Source: Sulfobacillus thermosulfidooxidans (GTDB lineage: Bacteria > Bacillota > Sulfobacillia > Sulfobacillales > Sulfobacillaceae). Taken from it: a DNA stretch of 64,000 nt. Shown here in pieces: positions 51,196-60,013 of the stretch (the first letter of the stretch is position 1; each line of letters starts with the position of its first letter). The stretch is taken from the NCBI RefSeq assembly GCF_001280565.1, contig NZ_LGRO01000001.1, forward strand, positions 372,001 through 436,000, given 5' to 3'. Position numbers and translations under genes: made by a program. The notes beneath the pieces were generated by a model, which saw only the letters and a list, made by a program, of their open reading frames with translations, was not told the DNA's origin and did no database searches.

Positions 51196-52413
51196 ATGAT
51201 TGAACAAGTATCCCGTGGGATTATTGTTCCGGTGACGCAAAGGTTTGTGTTAGGACAGGTGGAAGGTACGGAGTATATTCCTGAAAGCGGTGGTTATCTG
51301 ATTGTCGCAAACCACGCGAGTTTTATCGATCATTTTGTGGTGGCTACAGTCATTCAACGGGCTCGAGGTCATCGGGTCTATTTTCTGACCAAAAAAGAAA
51401 GTTTTGAGCACCCCGTGTCGCGGTGGTGGCATACGGCGGTGGGATGTATCCCTCTGAACCGACAGGCAGCCGATTCTCAAGCGATACGAGCCACGTTACG
51501 CGCTTTAAACAATGGGCAAGTAGTCTGTGTGTATCCAGAAGGCACTCGAACACCGACGGGCTTTTTACAACCTGGCAAACCTGGAGTGATTCTGCTCGCC
51601 GCATTGGCTCATGTTCCGATTGTTCCGATGGGCATTACCGGCACATTTGACGTGCTTCCTAAACACCGGAGGTGGCCGCGACGCCACCGAGTCACCGTGC
51701 GGATCGGAGAATCACTGTCCGTTCCGCTCTTGCCGCGTCATAATCGGGATGCGGCCTTGACCCAATGGATGCAGATGGTTATGGAGCGACTGTCTCTGTT
51801 AACTGATGAACCGATCTGGCCAGGGGGTTCGATGCCCAATCACTCCGCAGCACGGTATTGGAACGAGCAGGGCATCGAAGCCACCAACCAACATCAGACT
51901 CTAACCGCGCAACGCTACCATGAGCGGGCCTACTATATTACACAAGAACTGCTTCGCCACGAACCTCCGACGGCGGATGTTTTGTTTGAATACGGTCGGG
52001 CACTCGGACGTTTGGCGCTGGCTCACCGTGGACTGACGAAAATTGTGACCATATTTCGAGCGCGTCGGGCCTTTGAACGCGTGGTGCATATGGATCATCA
52101 TTACGCGCACGCTCTGTACGCCTTGGGATTATGGCATCAAACTGTGCCATGGATTCCAGGCCGACTGTCCGATGCCTTGTCATATTTTAGCGCTGCCGTT
52201 CAGTTAGTCCCTGATCAGATTGGGTTTTGGATGGGGCTCGGACGTTGCGCGATTGTCGCCCATCAATGGGAGCTGGCTGAGCACGCCTTTCATCAAGCCG
52301 CGCAGTTACCGGCCCAGACTGTCGCCGACCAACGTCGACACTATGAAGCATGGGCATGGTTACTACGTTGGCATCCCGAACGTGAAATAAATGAGGTGAA
52401 AACCCATGCGTAA
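51196..52413 (+). CDS. PlsC-like acyltransferase with C-terminal TPR-like domain
   Basis: The product is 405 residues after GAGGAGG. Residues 1-200 are a 1-acylglycerol-phosphate acyltransferase-like domain with LIVANHASFIDHFV (H-x4-D) and VCVYPEGTRTPTGF. The C-terminal 190 residues are helical repeats (DVLFEYGRALGRLALAHRGL, HYAHALYALGLWHQTVPW, FWMGLGRCAIVAHQWELAEH), an uncommon fusion. It probably transfers an acyl chain to a lipid or carrier and uses the repeats to hold a partner. The end overlaps the exporter gene by 8 bp. Confidence 0.88.
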   Translation: MIEQVSRGIIVPVTQRFVLGQVEGTEYIPESGGYLIVANHASFIDHFVVATVIQRARGHRVYFLTKKESFEHPVSRWWHTAVGCIPLNRQAADSQAIRATLRALNNGQVVCVYPEGTRTPTGFLQPGKPGVILLAALAHVPIVPMGITGTFDVLPKHRRWPRRHRVTVRIGESLSVPLLPRHNRDAALTQWMQMVMERLSLLTDEPIWPGGSMPNHSAARYWNEQGIEATNQHQTLTAQRYHERAYYITQELLRHEPPTADVLFEYGRALGRLALAHRGLTKIVTIFRARRAFERVVHMDHHYAHALYALGLWHQTVPWIPGRLSDALSYFSAAVQLVPDQIGFWMGLGRCAIVAHQWELAEHAFHQAAQLPAQTVADQRRHYEAWAWLLRWHPEREINEVKTHA

Positions 52414-54670
52414 GCGGTGGATTGCATGGATTATCCGCCACGCCAAGTGGGTGATTGTGGTGTGGCTCGTTGTCTTGATAATTTCTGTGAGCGTGGCACC
52501 GCGTTTGCCGCGCACCTTATCCGCGGGCGGATTTAGTAACCCTCGTAGTGAATCTGCGGTGGCGTCGCAGATCATGGCCCGCGATTTCCCCGCCCAAAAT
52601 CCCAATACGTTGCTGATCGTTATTGCTAATGTCCAAACCCAAGTCACGACGTCTTCCGTCCGTGAGGTAATTGACCATCTTGCGGGACGTTTGCGTCGTC
52701 AGTCGTGGGTCCAGCACGTCACGACAGCCTACCAGCCCCCCAATCCTGTCATGATTGGGGATCATGGTCACGCTACCTATTTAATCGTGCGTCTTGCGAC
52801 GACGCACAGTACCGTAGCGCAAAACTTGGTACCCCAACTCACGCGGCTCGTCGCGCACAGTTTGCCTCCATTCGATCGCTTCTGGGTGACGGGGGGACCG
52901 GCCTTAAACGCGGCGTTGAACACGGCCACGCAACACGATGTCACCGCTGCCGAGCGGATTGCTTTTCCCCTTCTGATCGTCGTGTTGTTGTGGGTGACGC
53001 GGTCGGTGATGGCCACGCTGATTCCGCTCGGAGTGGCGGGATTCGTCTTGCCGACCTCAATGGCTTTGGCCTATGTGGTGGCCAGGCATCTCACGCTGAA
53101 TATTTTACTCACCAATGCGATTAGTATGATTGGGCTCGGGGTGGTGGTAGATTATGCGTTGTTTATTGTCAGCCGCTACCGACAAGAATTGGATAACGTG
53201 GTGCCGGCCGTGGCGATTCAGCGAGCCATGACGAGCGCAGGACGAGCGGTATTCTTTTCAGGTGTGACCGTATTGGTGAGTCTTGCGGCTCTCTTTTTAG
53301 CGCATTTAATGATTTTTACATCGATTGCAGTCGGTGGAGTGCTTGTTGTCGCGGTCGCCGTTGCGGCAGCGTGGAGCCTGTTACCGGCTGGACTGGTGTT
53401 GATCGGGACGCAGATTCGCCGGGGCACGTTGCCCGGAGCCTCGTGGCCTCAAGCCATGACGCGCTGGCGGCGATGGGTCAATCGCATTGTGAGGCATCCC
53501 TGGGCATTTTTGGTACCAGGCATTTTGGGACTTGGGGTGCTTGCCGTGCCTGTCGCGTCTTTGCGTATGCAAGTGCCCGTGGCGTCCGCGCGGGCCTTGC
53601 CTTCCCACAGCCCAGCGCGCCAAGGATTGTCGTTTCTGACGGCGCACTTTGCCACGCGTGATTTGTTTCCGATTGATATTGTGATTACGAGCCCCAGATC
53701 GCTGACCACACCGCAGGCCTTGCAACCCATTGTGCAACTTACGGCCCATGTGATGGCGGAGCCTGGGGTCACCGCAGTTATCGGGCCGACCACGTGGGCT
53801 CGCGGATGGTCTGCGGCGCAATATGCCGTGGCGGACCAAAGATGGCATACACTGCCTCCGGCCATGCAAGACGCGGTAACCCAGACTGTCGCTGTCACAC
53901 ACGGAGCCCGCGATGCTTTGATCCGGGTGGTCCCGCGGGCCGGACCCAATGCCGTGGCGACTCACGTTCTGGTCGCGCGACTACGTCACAGTATGCCGCG
54001 CTGGGTGGCGGGAACGGGTCTTTCAGCGTGGATAGGCGGCCAGACGGCGACGGGGTACGATTTTGACCAGAGTGTTCAGCACCGGTTGCCATGGATCATT
54101 CTGGCGGTGTTTGGGGTGAGCCTGGTGATCTTGACATGGACCTTCCGGTCGTGGATTCTTCCGCTTCAGGCTTTACTTTTTAATGGTCTGGTCACTCTCG
54201 CGAGTCTCGGCGGGCTGACTGCAGTCTTTCAATGGGGATGGGGGACGGGACAGGGAACGGGATCTTTAAATTCGGTCACTCCCGTAGTGTTATTTGCGGT
54301 GCTCTTCGGGCTCAGTATGGATTATGAAGTATTTATTGTCAGTCGGATTCGGGAATATCGACTGACGGGGCTGTCTACGACCCACAGTATTCGACAGGGT
54401 GTTGCGGAAACCGCACGGTTAGTCACTGGTGCGGCCGCCATCATGATTGCGGTATTCGGGGCTTTTGCGACGGTGCCCGTGGGAGTTGTGCGCCAACTAG
54501 GGTTTGCGCTTGCGCTGGCCATTGCCTTAGATGCCTTAATTGTGCGCCCGGTGATTTTGCCAGCGGCCATGCGGTTGTTCGGAGAATTCAATTGGTGGAA
54601 CGGGCGTCGTTTATCGCAGTCGTTGAGCACGCCTGGAATCGACATGTCCGTTGAGGAGGAATCGCCATGA
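52406..54670 (+). CDS. MMPL-family RND exporter
   Basis: The product is 754 residues with GAGGTG before ATG 52406. Two similar halves are visible, each with one helix, a large outer loop and five helices. SMIGLGVVVDYALFIVSRYR (about 245-265) and LFGLSMDYEVFIVSRIREYR (about 630-650) are the MMPL proton-relay motifs. MMPL proteins export lipids or polyketides in mycobacteria and related compounds elsewhere. With the acyltransferase it could move a lipid product to the envelope. Confidence 0.93.
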   Translation: MRKRWIAWIIRHAKWVIVVWLVVLIISVSVAPRLPRTLSAGGFSNPRSESAVASQIMARDFPAQNPNTLLIVIANVQTQVTTSSVREVIDHLAGRLRRQSWVQHVTTAYQPPNPVMIGDHGHATYLIVRLATTHSTVAQNLVPQLTRLVAHSLPPFDRFWVTGGPALNAALNTATQHDVTAAERIAFPLLIVVLLWVTRSVMATLIPLGVAGFVLPTSMALAYVVARHLTLNILLTNAISMIGLGVVVDYALFIVSRYRQELDNVVPAVAIQRAMTSAGRAVFFSGVTVLVSLAALFLAHLMIFTSIAVGGVLVVAVAVAAAWSLLPAGLVLIGTQIRRGTLPGASWPQAMTRWRRWVNRIVRHPWAFLVPGILGLGVLAVPVASLRMQVPVASARALPSHSPARQGLSFLTAHFATRDLFPIDIVITSPRSLTTPQALQPIVQLTAHVMAEPGVTAVIGPTTWARGWSAAQYAVADQRWHTLPPAMQDAVTQTVAVTHGARDALIRVVPRAGPNAVATHVLVARLRHSMPRWVAGTGLSAWIGGQTATGYDFDQSVQHRLPWIILAVFGVSLVILTWTFRSWILPLQALLFNGLVTLASLGGLTAVFQWGWGTGQGTGSLNSVTPVVLFAVLFGLSMDYEVFIVSRIREYRLTGLSTTHSIRQGVAETARLVTGAAAIMIAVFGAFATVPVGVVRQLGFALALAIALDALIVRPVILPAAMRLFGEFNWWNGRRLSQSLSTPGIDMSVEEESP

Positions 54671-55281
54671 TTTATACGATTGGGTGCCCATTGATAATTC
54701 CTCACAGTATCCCTTGGACTAGTCAGCGCTCGGTCGCCTTGCACGCCACAGATTGGGTCGTGATCGATCCCCGAGGCCGGTGCGAGTGGGAGGTGGTCTC
54801 TTATCATCCCTATCGTTCGCGACTCCGCGCTATTGTGCCGACGCCGCAACAACAGAACCTGATAGCGGACTTTGTGCGACAAGGCGGACGGCTTGTCACG
54901 TTTCTGACTAAAGACGTGACACAATCGGAACAGGTATGGGTTTTCTTGGACGAAATAAAGTCCTATATCGGATCGTTGCCGATTTATGCGCACGGAGACG
55001 AATGGGTCGAATTGCGCATTCCTCGCTATGATTGGCTCGACGGGGTGAAATCGGGATTGTCAAGCATCTTATCAACGATCCGCCTGATGCCTGAATCTCC
55101 CGCTTGGCAATTTGATGGGACACACTATAGTGCGTCGACTCGTAGTCCATCGTGGACGGTGATTCCGTTAGACCCCGGATGGTTGATTCTGAGGCATGGA
55201 CCGTCTTACACGATGGGAGCATCATTTGATGTCACACTATCGACGCTGTGGGAGTCTCTTTTACAGGAGGGTATTGCATGA
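54667..55281 (+). CDS. Protein of unknown function in the exporter operon
   Basis: The product is 204 residues, coupled to the exporter by an ATGA overlap and to the following reductase by another 4-bp overlap. It looks soluble and mixed alpha/beta (ATDWVVIDPRGRCEWEVVSY, RLVTFLTKDVTQSEQVWVF, LDPGWLILRHGPSYTM). No motif is recognised. Conservation of this coupling elsewhere would point to a role in the same pathway. Confidence 0.72.
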   Translation: MIYTIGCPLIIPHSIPWTSQRSVALHATDWVVIDPRGRCEWEVVSYHPYRSRLRAIVPTPQQQNLIADFVRQGGRLVTFLTKDVTQSEQVWVFLDEIKSYIGSLPIYAHGDEWVELRIPRYDWLDGVKSGLSSILSTIRLMPESPAWQFDGTHYSASTRSPSWTVIPLDPGWLILRHGPSYTMGASFDVTLSTLWESLLQEGIA

Positions 55282-56018
55282 AACCACTAGCCGGTCGTGT
55301 GGCGTTAGTTACCGGCGCGTCGGGAGGCATTGGCCAAAGTCTTGCCACAGCCTTAGCCCATGCGGGGGCTACCGTCGCTATTCATTATGGGCGTCATGGT
55401 GAGGCAGCACGCTACACGTTGAAAGCGGTCGAAGCCCAAGGCAGTCACGGCATATTAGTGTCGGCCAACCTTGAACAGGAAGGAGCCGTTCAAGCTATGG
55501 TGGAAACCGTGTTGGCCCATTATCGTCGACTAGACATTTTAGTGAACAATGCGGGCATCACCCGCGACGGTCTCTTGATTCATTTGACTCAGGAGTTCTG
55601 GGATGAGGTTCTGAATACGAATTTGCGGGGCGCGTTCTATTGCGCCAAGTATGCATTACGTCCCATGATCCGACAAAAATCGGGAACGGTGATTAATATT
55701 TCATCGATTAGTGGGGTTTTGGGTAATGCGGGTCAAGCCAACTATGCGGCAGCCAAAGCCGGGCTGATCGGATTAACGCACACTATTGCTCAGGAATATG
55801 CCGCGAAAGGAATTACCGCTAACGCCGTCGTGCCGGGCATTATCGACACGGCGATGACCCGTGCGGTGCGTCCCCAAGTTGTGAACGACAAGCTTCAGGC
55901 AATTTTGCTACGTCGTGCAGGCACACCGGATGAGGTGAGTCAAGCTGTGGTGCTATTAGCGCAAAATGCGTACATTAATGGGGCCGTGTTGCGGATTGAT
56001 GGCGGCATCCGATTTTAA
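55278..56018 (+). CDS. FabG-like short-chain dehydrogenase/reductase
   Basis: The product is 246 residues from ATG 55278 after CAGGAGGG. The cofactor loop VTGASGGIGQS, NNAGITRDG, the catalytic Ser in INISSISGVLGNAGQANY, the Y-x3-K pair YAAAKAG and a C-terminal RIDGG are all present. The best comparison is 3-oxoacyl-ACP reductase, NADPH-linked. In this operon it may reduce a beta-keto group on an acyl carrier or CoA. No ketosynthase or ACP gene is nearby. Confidence 0.9.
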   Translation: MKPLAGRVALVTGASGGIGQSLATALAHAGATVAIHYGRHGEAARYTLKAVEAQGSHGILVSANLEQEGAVQAMVETVLAHYRRLDILVNNAGITRDGLLIHLTQEFWDEVLNTNLRGAFYCAKYALRPMIRQKSGTVINISSISGVLGNAGQANYAAAKAGLIGLTHTIAQEYAAKGITANAVVPGIIDTAMTRAVRPQVVNDKLQAILLRRAGTPDEVSQAVVLLAQNAYINGAVLRIDGGIRF

Positions 56019-56033
56019 TTAGGGAGGATGCGG

Positions 56034-56468
56034 ATGGAAGCACGACGGGAACTGGGGATCAACCAATCGGCGACTGCGGTGTGGCAGCATGTCGCGAACG
56101 TCTCAGAGTGGATCCAGTGGAATGGAGCCATTCGCGCTATGAAACGGACCTTCGGCAGCCAGGATGACATATGGATGATTCGCCTGACGGGCGTTGGGTG
56201 GGTAACGGTCGCAATCCATGCCGATGACCAGAATCGGCGACTGTGTTATCGCATGACGGGGAAGGGGGCGATTGAACTGGGACAACTAACAGTGTGTTCC
56301 GAGGGCAATACCACCTGTCGCGTAGACTATAGGGTGAGGTATGGAGGATGGGCTGCATGGTGGCGGCCCTTAAGGCACACGGTGGCGTGGCGGCTCATGC
56401 GCTTAAAGGAATGGAGTGAAACCGGACAAATTCGGAATCGGTGGTCCTTAGAGACGTTTCAGCGGTAA
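56034..56468 (+). CDS. SRPBCC/START-like protein (polyketide cyclase family)
   Basis: The product is 144 residues from ATG 56034, chosen because AGGGAGG is properly spaced; an ATG two codons earlier touches that site. The start INQSATAVWQHVANVSEWIQ and later GVGWVTVAIHADDQNRRLCY fit the helix-grip fold that binds hydrophobic ligands, used by polyketide cyclases and lipid carriers. Last gene of the TetR operon, 15 bp after the reductase. It may bind or shape the lipid product. Confidence 0.78.
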   Translation: MEARRELGINQSATAVWQHVANVSEWIQWNGAIRAMKRTFGSQDDIWMIRLTGVGWVTVAIHADDQNRRLCYRMTGKGAIELGQLTVCSEGNTTCRVDYRVRYGGWAAWWRPLRHTVAWRLMRLKEWSETGQIRNRWSLETFQR

Positions 56469-56480
56469 ACAACGCACAAC

Positions 56481-56759
56481 CTAACTAGATGACGCGCCCG
56501 AGATATCCGAGTATGTGGCTAGCTTTTCACAGGTTCTAGAGTGTACCTCACCGTCAAGAATGGATAAATACAATTCCGGGTCAAATAGCTGCCACTGAGA
56601 ACTAGCGACATCTAACTTTCTTCGAGAAGCATGCTCCTGGTTTACCCCAGATGGGTTGATAACATAATCATCTATGTTGGGCGGAAAACCGGACCACCAA
56701 TAACAAAGAGTTAACAGGACTATGCCGTGACATGGAGGCGACTGATGCAGATTTGTCAT
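56481..56759 (-). pseudogene. Fragment of an unknown protein
   Basis: The frame of 92 codons reads natural-looking sequence (NIDDYVINPSGVNQEHASRR, then QLFDPELYLSILDGE and CEKLATY) that begins after a weak GGGGG site and ends abruptly. It looks like the N-terminal part of a larger protein that has lost its 3' end. Family not recognised. Confidence 0.4.
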
Positions 56760-56920
56760 AACCCCCTACGTTTTGGAGATAGATTACACGGATGCCGACC
56801 GGATGAATGCTGCTGGTAAGAGTGGGTGAGTGGGGTGCTTTCAGAGGCCTTGTTCAGATGTGTGATGACCCTCGGTTTTTTGTCATGGGCTATGAATGTC
56901 TCTCACGAATTGCGGAGATT

Positions 56921-56958
56921 ATCTCCCGCCTGGACTGTAGGCGGGAGATTCTTGTTTT
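56921..56958 (+). terminator. Strong intrinsic terminator
   Basis: ATCTCCCGCCT and AGGCGGGAGAT form a perfect 11-bp stem over GGACTGT, followed by TCTTGTTTT. It is the first strong terminator after the TetR operon. Confidence 0.8.
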
Positions 56959-57164
56959 ATGGATGGTGACCTAACACAGAGCTAATATGTTGGACCCCGG
57001 CGATGCTCAAAAAATGCACAATTCGAGATGGGTTTAAGAGACTGAGACAAAGTTGTGAAGAGCCCGTATCTCGCTGACAGACTCGGTCCCTGGGTTTCTC
57101 CGGAAACAAGTTGGGATCTGTTACGTTAGATTGGTGATCGGTGATGTGTTACACTGGACACGTT

Positions 57165-57338
57165 ATGGCGAAGCAAAAACATTAGGCACCAATAGTCAAG
57201 GCGCAGGTCATGCTCGAGATGCTCAAGGAAGGAAAGATCGTGACTCAAAGCGCCGCCGAGGATCCAATTCGTCTCGGCCAATTGCATCGCTGGAACCGCC
57301 CGCTAGATAACTTTCGGCGTCTGTTTACAGAGTCGTAG
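57165..57338 (+). pseudogene. Remnant of an IS3-type transposase OrfA
   Basis: ATG 57165 begins MAKQKH and then a TAG, after which APIVKAQVMLEMLKEGKIVT, QSAAED and LGQLHRW continue the OrfA pattern to a stop at 57338. The sequence just upstream (GTGTTACACTGGACAC) resembles the end of the remnant near 39800. Only OrfA traces remain. Confidence 0.65.
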
Positions 57339-57418
57339 GGGCTTAAGCCACAGATCGACACCCATGAACAGCAATACATACACCTCGCCGTATGCCGCAA
57401 TCGGAAAGCTTAAAAGCC

Positions 57419-57725
57419 GGAATGGGTAGAGGCCTTAGGTTATGTGCTCATGCTCGCCGCGTTGGTGCTCAGCCTCATCGAACGTCGGGCCCGACAGGCC
57501 CCGCCCCTTCCCACGCCGACCCGCGGTCTGTTGGCGCGGCCCACCGGGCAGGACGTGGACATCCTCTGCGCGGATGGCTTGTCATGCCCTGCGATGCCCA
57601 GACCCGTCAACTGGTTGTCCCGGCGGTTCATCCTCAGCCGGTGGCGGCCATTTTGGCCGCATGGGGTTTCACGGACACGATTACCACGCAGGTGCCCCCT
57701 AGACCCTCGGGATAAATTCCGCGCC
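57419..57725 (+). pseudogene. C-terminal remnant of an IS1634-like transposase
   Basis: In one frame WVEALGYVLMLAALVLSLIE, then RRARQAPPLPTPTRG and LLARPTGQDVD, resemble the C-terminus of IS1634-type transposases. The expected ending (QLVVPAVHPQPVAAILAAWG) continues in another frame. Frameshifts and the missing front make it a relic. Confidence 0.5.
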
Positions 57726-57804
57726 TTTCACCCAGCACGTGCCGAAGAGGAGTCATAAGGGGTTTCAGTTGATATTGACTTCAGTGTCACAACCGAGTTT
57801 CCGC

Positions 57805-58851
57805 TTATTGTTCCCAATAACCCTGACGTTGGGAACGCAACAGCTTATCCATGGTCTGAAGAAAGTTGGCAGCCTGAACCCCATCTACTGCCCGGTGATC
57901 AAATGTTAGCGACACGGGAAAGCTCTTGTCGTCTCCGGCACCAAGGCCTAAAATGGCCACGGTGGGTACCATTAACCGCGGGGTAAAATATTCAATACCC
58001 CATGGACCCAAATTGCTGATAACAAAAGATGGTTGGGAAAAATCCCAGTGCTCCCAATGGTTATCGTGAGCGGCACGCCGTAATTCGGCCAATGCTTGAT
58101 TCCAGCCATCTAAATCACGAGAGCCCACGAAGATGGGCACGATCAATCCTTGTGCCGTCGAGGTCGCAACACCCAGCCGCAGTTCTGTAGCCGGGGTAAA
58201 TCCCTCGGCGTTGGCCCATCCATGAATTTCCGGATGCCGTTTAAGAGCTTGGTCCGCCGCCCAGCAAATTCGCACGAGCGGGGAAAATTGGGAATCCCCC
58301 GCCGCGATGCGGCGTGACAAGGTTGTTGGTAGTGCATTCTTATCAGTTAAGTTGTGGATTAAGCGCTGGCGAAAAGGTGAATAAGGTTGCACCGGGGTGG
58401 ATCCGTGTTGTTGAATCCAATTGTCAATATCTTCTACGGTCAACGGCCGATGAGAAATCGCTTGAGCCAGCTCTTTTAAATTGATGCCTTTTTCCCTGGC
58501 ATACCGCCGTACCCGCGGTGGAGCCGGCACAAATTCGTCCTCCGACGGGGCATGGTTATTCGCCCCGTTATCACGGCTCTCACGATGAGGTGAATCTTGA
58601 GTTCTTGGAATTTGTGTTTGGGTAATTTTCGCAATAGCCTGTCCAGATGAAAACGTGTCATTTTCCTTAAGCAGGGGATGCAAATACCCCTCGACCGGCG
58701 CTTCAATGGACAGCGAGACTTTATCCACCATCGCTTCGGCAATAATTTCGTGCGATCGAACTAGCGCTCCCTCATCATAAACCCAATGGATGAGTACGGC
58801 TTCGGCATCCGCCCGGTCGCTAAATTCCACTTTGACTAAGGTCTCTTCCAT
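57805..58851 (-). CDS. 2-oxoacid dehydrogenase E2 acyltransferase
   Basis: The product is 348 residues from ATG 58851 after GGGAGGA. One lipoyl domain with the target Lys in EAMVDKVSLSIEAP (about 41-54) is followed by a linker, a peripheral subunit-binding domain (PPRVRRYAREKGINLKELA, about 110-130) and a short catalytic domain with FDHRAVDG near the end. It passes acyl groups from E1 to CoA. A single lipoyl domain and length suit the acetoin or branched-chain type as well as pyruvate dehydrogenase. It starts 10 bp after E1 beta. Confidence 0.88.
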   Translation of the reverse strand: MEETLVKVEFSDRADAEAVLIHWVYDEGALVRSHEIIAEAMVDKVSLSIEAPVEGYLHPLLKENDTFSSGQAIAKITQTQIPRTQDSPHRESRDNGANNHAPSEDEFVPAPPRVRRYAREKGINLKELAQAISHRPLTVEDIDNWIQQHGSTPVQPYSPFRQRLIHNLTDKNALPTTLSRRIAAGDSQFSPLVRICWAADQALKRHPEIHGWANAEGFTPATELRLGVATSTAQGLIVPIFVGSRDLDGWNQALAELRRAAHDNHWEHWDFSQPSFVISNLGPWGIEYFTPRLMVPTVAILGLGAGDDKSFPVSLTFDHRAVDGVQAANFLQTMDKLLRSQRQGYWEQ

Positions 58852-58861
58852 GATGTCCTCC

Positions 58862-59878
58862 CTATTTCGCGAGTTGACGCATCTCGTCGGCAATTTTTTC
58901 CACAGAGGGAATCACGGCTTGCTCCAGCACACGGCTATAGGGAATCGGCACGTCAGGTAGGGCCAGACGGCGGATGGGCGCATCCAGATAATCTAACGCC
59001 TCTTCGGCGATGACAGCGGCAATTTCCCCACTCATGCCAAAAGACCGGTAATCCTCATCGACGATGAGGGCCCGGTGCGTTTTACGGACGGATTGAATGA
59101 TGCGGTCGCGATCGAGGGGCACCAATGTGCGTAAGTCGAGGACTTCTACAGAAATGCCTTCATTCTGAAGTTGCTGAGCTGCTCTGAGGGCTTTGGGCAC
59201 CATGGCACCAATGGTAATCACAGTAATATCGGAACCTTCTTGAACGAAATGGGCCTGTCCAAAAGGAATCGTATAAGATTCTTCCGGCACATGCACTTCG
59301 GCTAAATCATCTGAAGGCATCCATCCTAATCCCAGCAATCCCTTATGAAAGAAATACATCACCGGATTGTCATCACGAATCGCCGAGATCATCAACCCTT
59401 TGGCGTCATAGGCATTGGACGGCACCACAATTTTAAGGCCGGGAAGATGGGCAAATAACCCGTATAAACTTTGACTGTGTTGTGCCCCATCGTTGTATCC
59501 GCCGCCTATGGCCGTCATCAACACGACCGGATGCCGGAAACTCCCTCCGGACATATAATGGTTTTTAGCCAGATGATTATAAATTTGATCCATAACCACC
59601 CCAAAAAAATCCACAAACATCAGCTCAACAATAGGGCGCATGCCTTCGGCACTGGCGCCAATGGCCGCTCCGATAAAGGCACTTTCCGATATCGGAGTGT
59701 CCATCACCCGTTCTGGACCAAAACGCGCCAAGAGTCCTTGTGTGGCGCCAAAGATCCCGCCATAAACCCCGACGTCTTCGCCCCATACCAAAACACGGGG
59801 ATCACGCTCCATTTCCTGGCTGATGGCCTCACTGATAGCTCGCGCCATTGTCAATTTACGCATTGATGCTGTCACCAT
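58862..59878 (-). CDS. 2-oxoacid dehydrogenase E1 beta subunit
   Basis: The product is 338 residues with AGGGGGA upstream of ATG 59878. Family hallmarks include ISEAISQEMERDPRVLVWGE, the segment DTPISESAFIGAAIGASAEG and VEVLDLRTLVPLDRD. With E1 alpha it forms the TPP-dependent decarboxylase. Pyruvate, acetoin and branched-chain versions cannot be told apart safely from sequence alone. The order alpha, beta, E2 on one strand suggests one operon. Confidence 0.92.
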   Translation of the reverse strand: MVTASMRKLTMARAISEAISQEMERDPRVLVWGEDVGVYGGIFGATQGLLARFGPERVMDTPISESAFIGAAIGASAEGMRPIVELMFVDFFGVVMDQIYNHLAKNHYMSGGSFRHPVVLMTAIGGGYNDGAQHSQSLYGLFAHLPGLKIVVPSNAYDAKGLMISAIRDDNPVMYFFHKGLLGLGWMPSDDLAEVHVPEESYTIPFGQAHFVQEGSDITVITIGAMVPKALRAAQQLQNEGISVEVLDLRTLVPLDRDRIIQSVRKTHRALIVDEDYRSFGMSGEIAAVIAEEALDYLDAPIRRLALPDVPIPYSRVLEQAVIPSVEKIADEMRQLAK

Positions 59879-60013
59879 ATAGCCTTTTCCCCCTTATGAC
59901 TTTTGATCTCTCTCATCTTTTAGTGTCTCCGTAGTCCTATGACGGTGGGATATGGTTCGCGGCAAGTCTGAATCAAACCGTAATCCCCTTCCTCTAGCGT
60001 TAGGACACAGCAC

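Larger units (their letters stand above)
56469..57804. other. Mobile-element graveyard between two operons
   Basis: The stretch holds a fragmentary minus-strand frame (56481-56759), one strong terminator and two transposase remnants, each listed separately. Nothing here is an intact gene. Confidence 0.6.

Noticed and set aside
59683-59698. parS-like TTTCCGATATCGGAGT inside the E1 beta gene
   Set aside because: It matches only 13 of 16 consensus bases and encodes the conserved SES segment of the protein, so chance is the simplest explanation.
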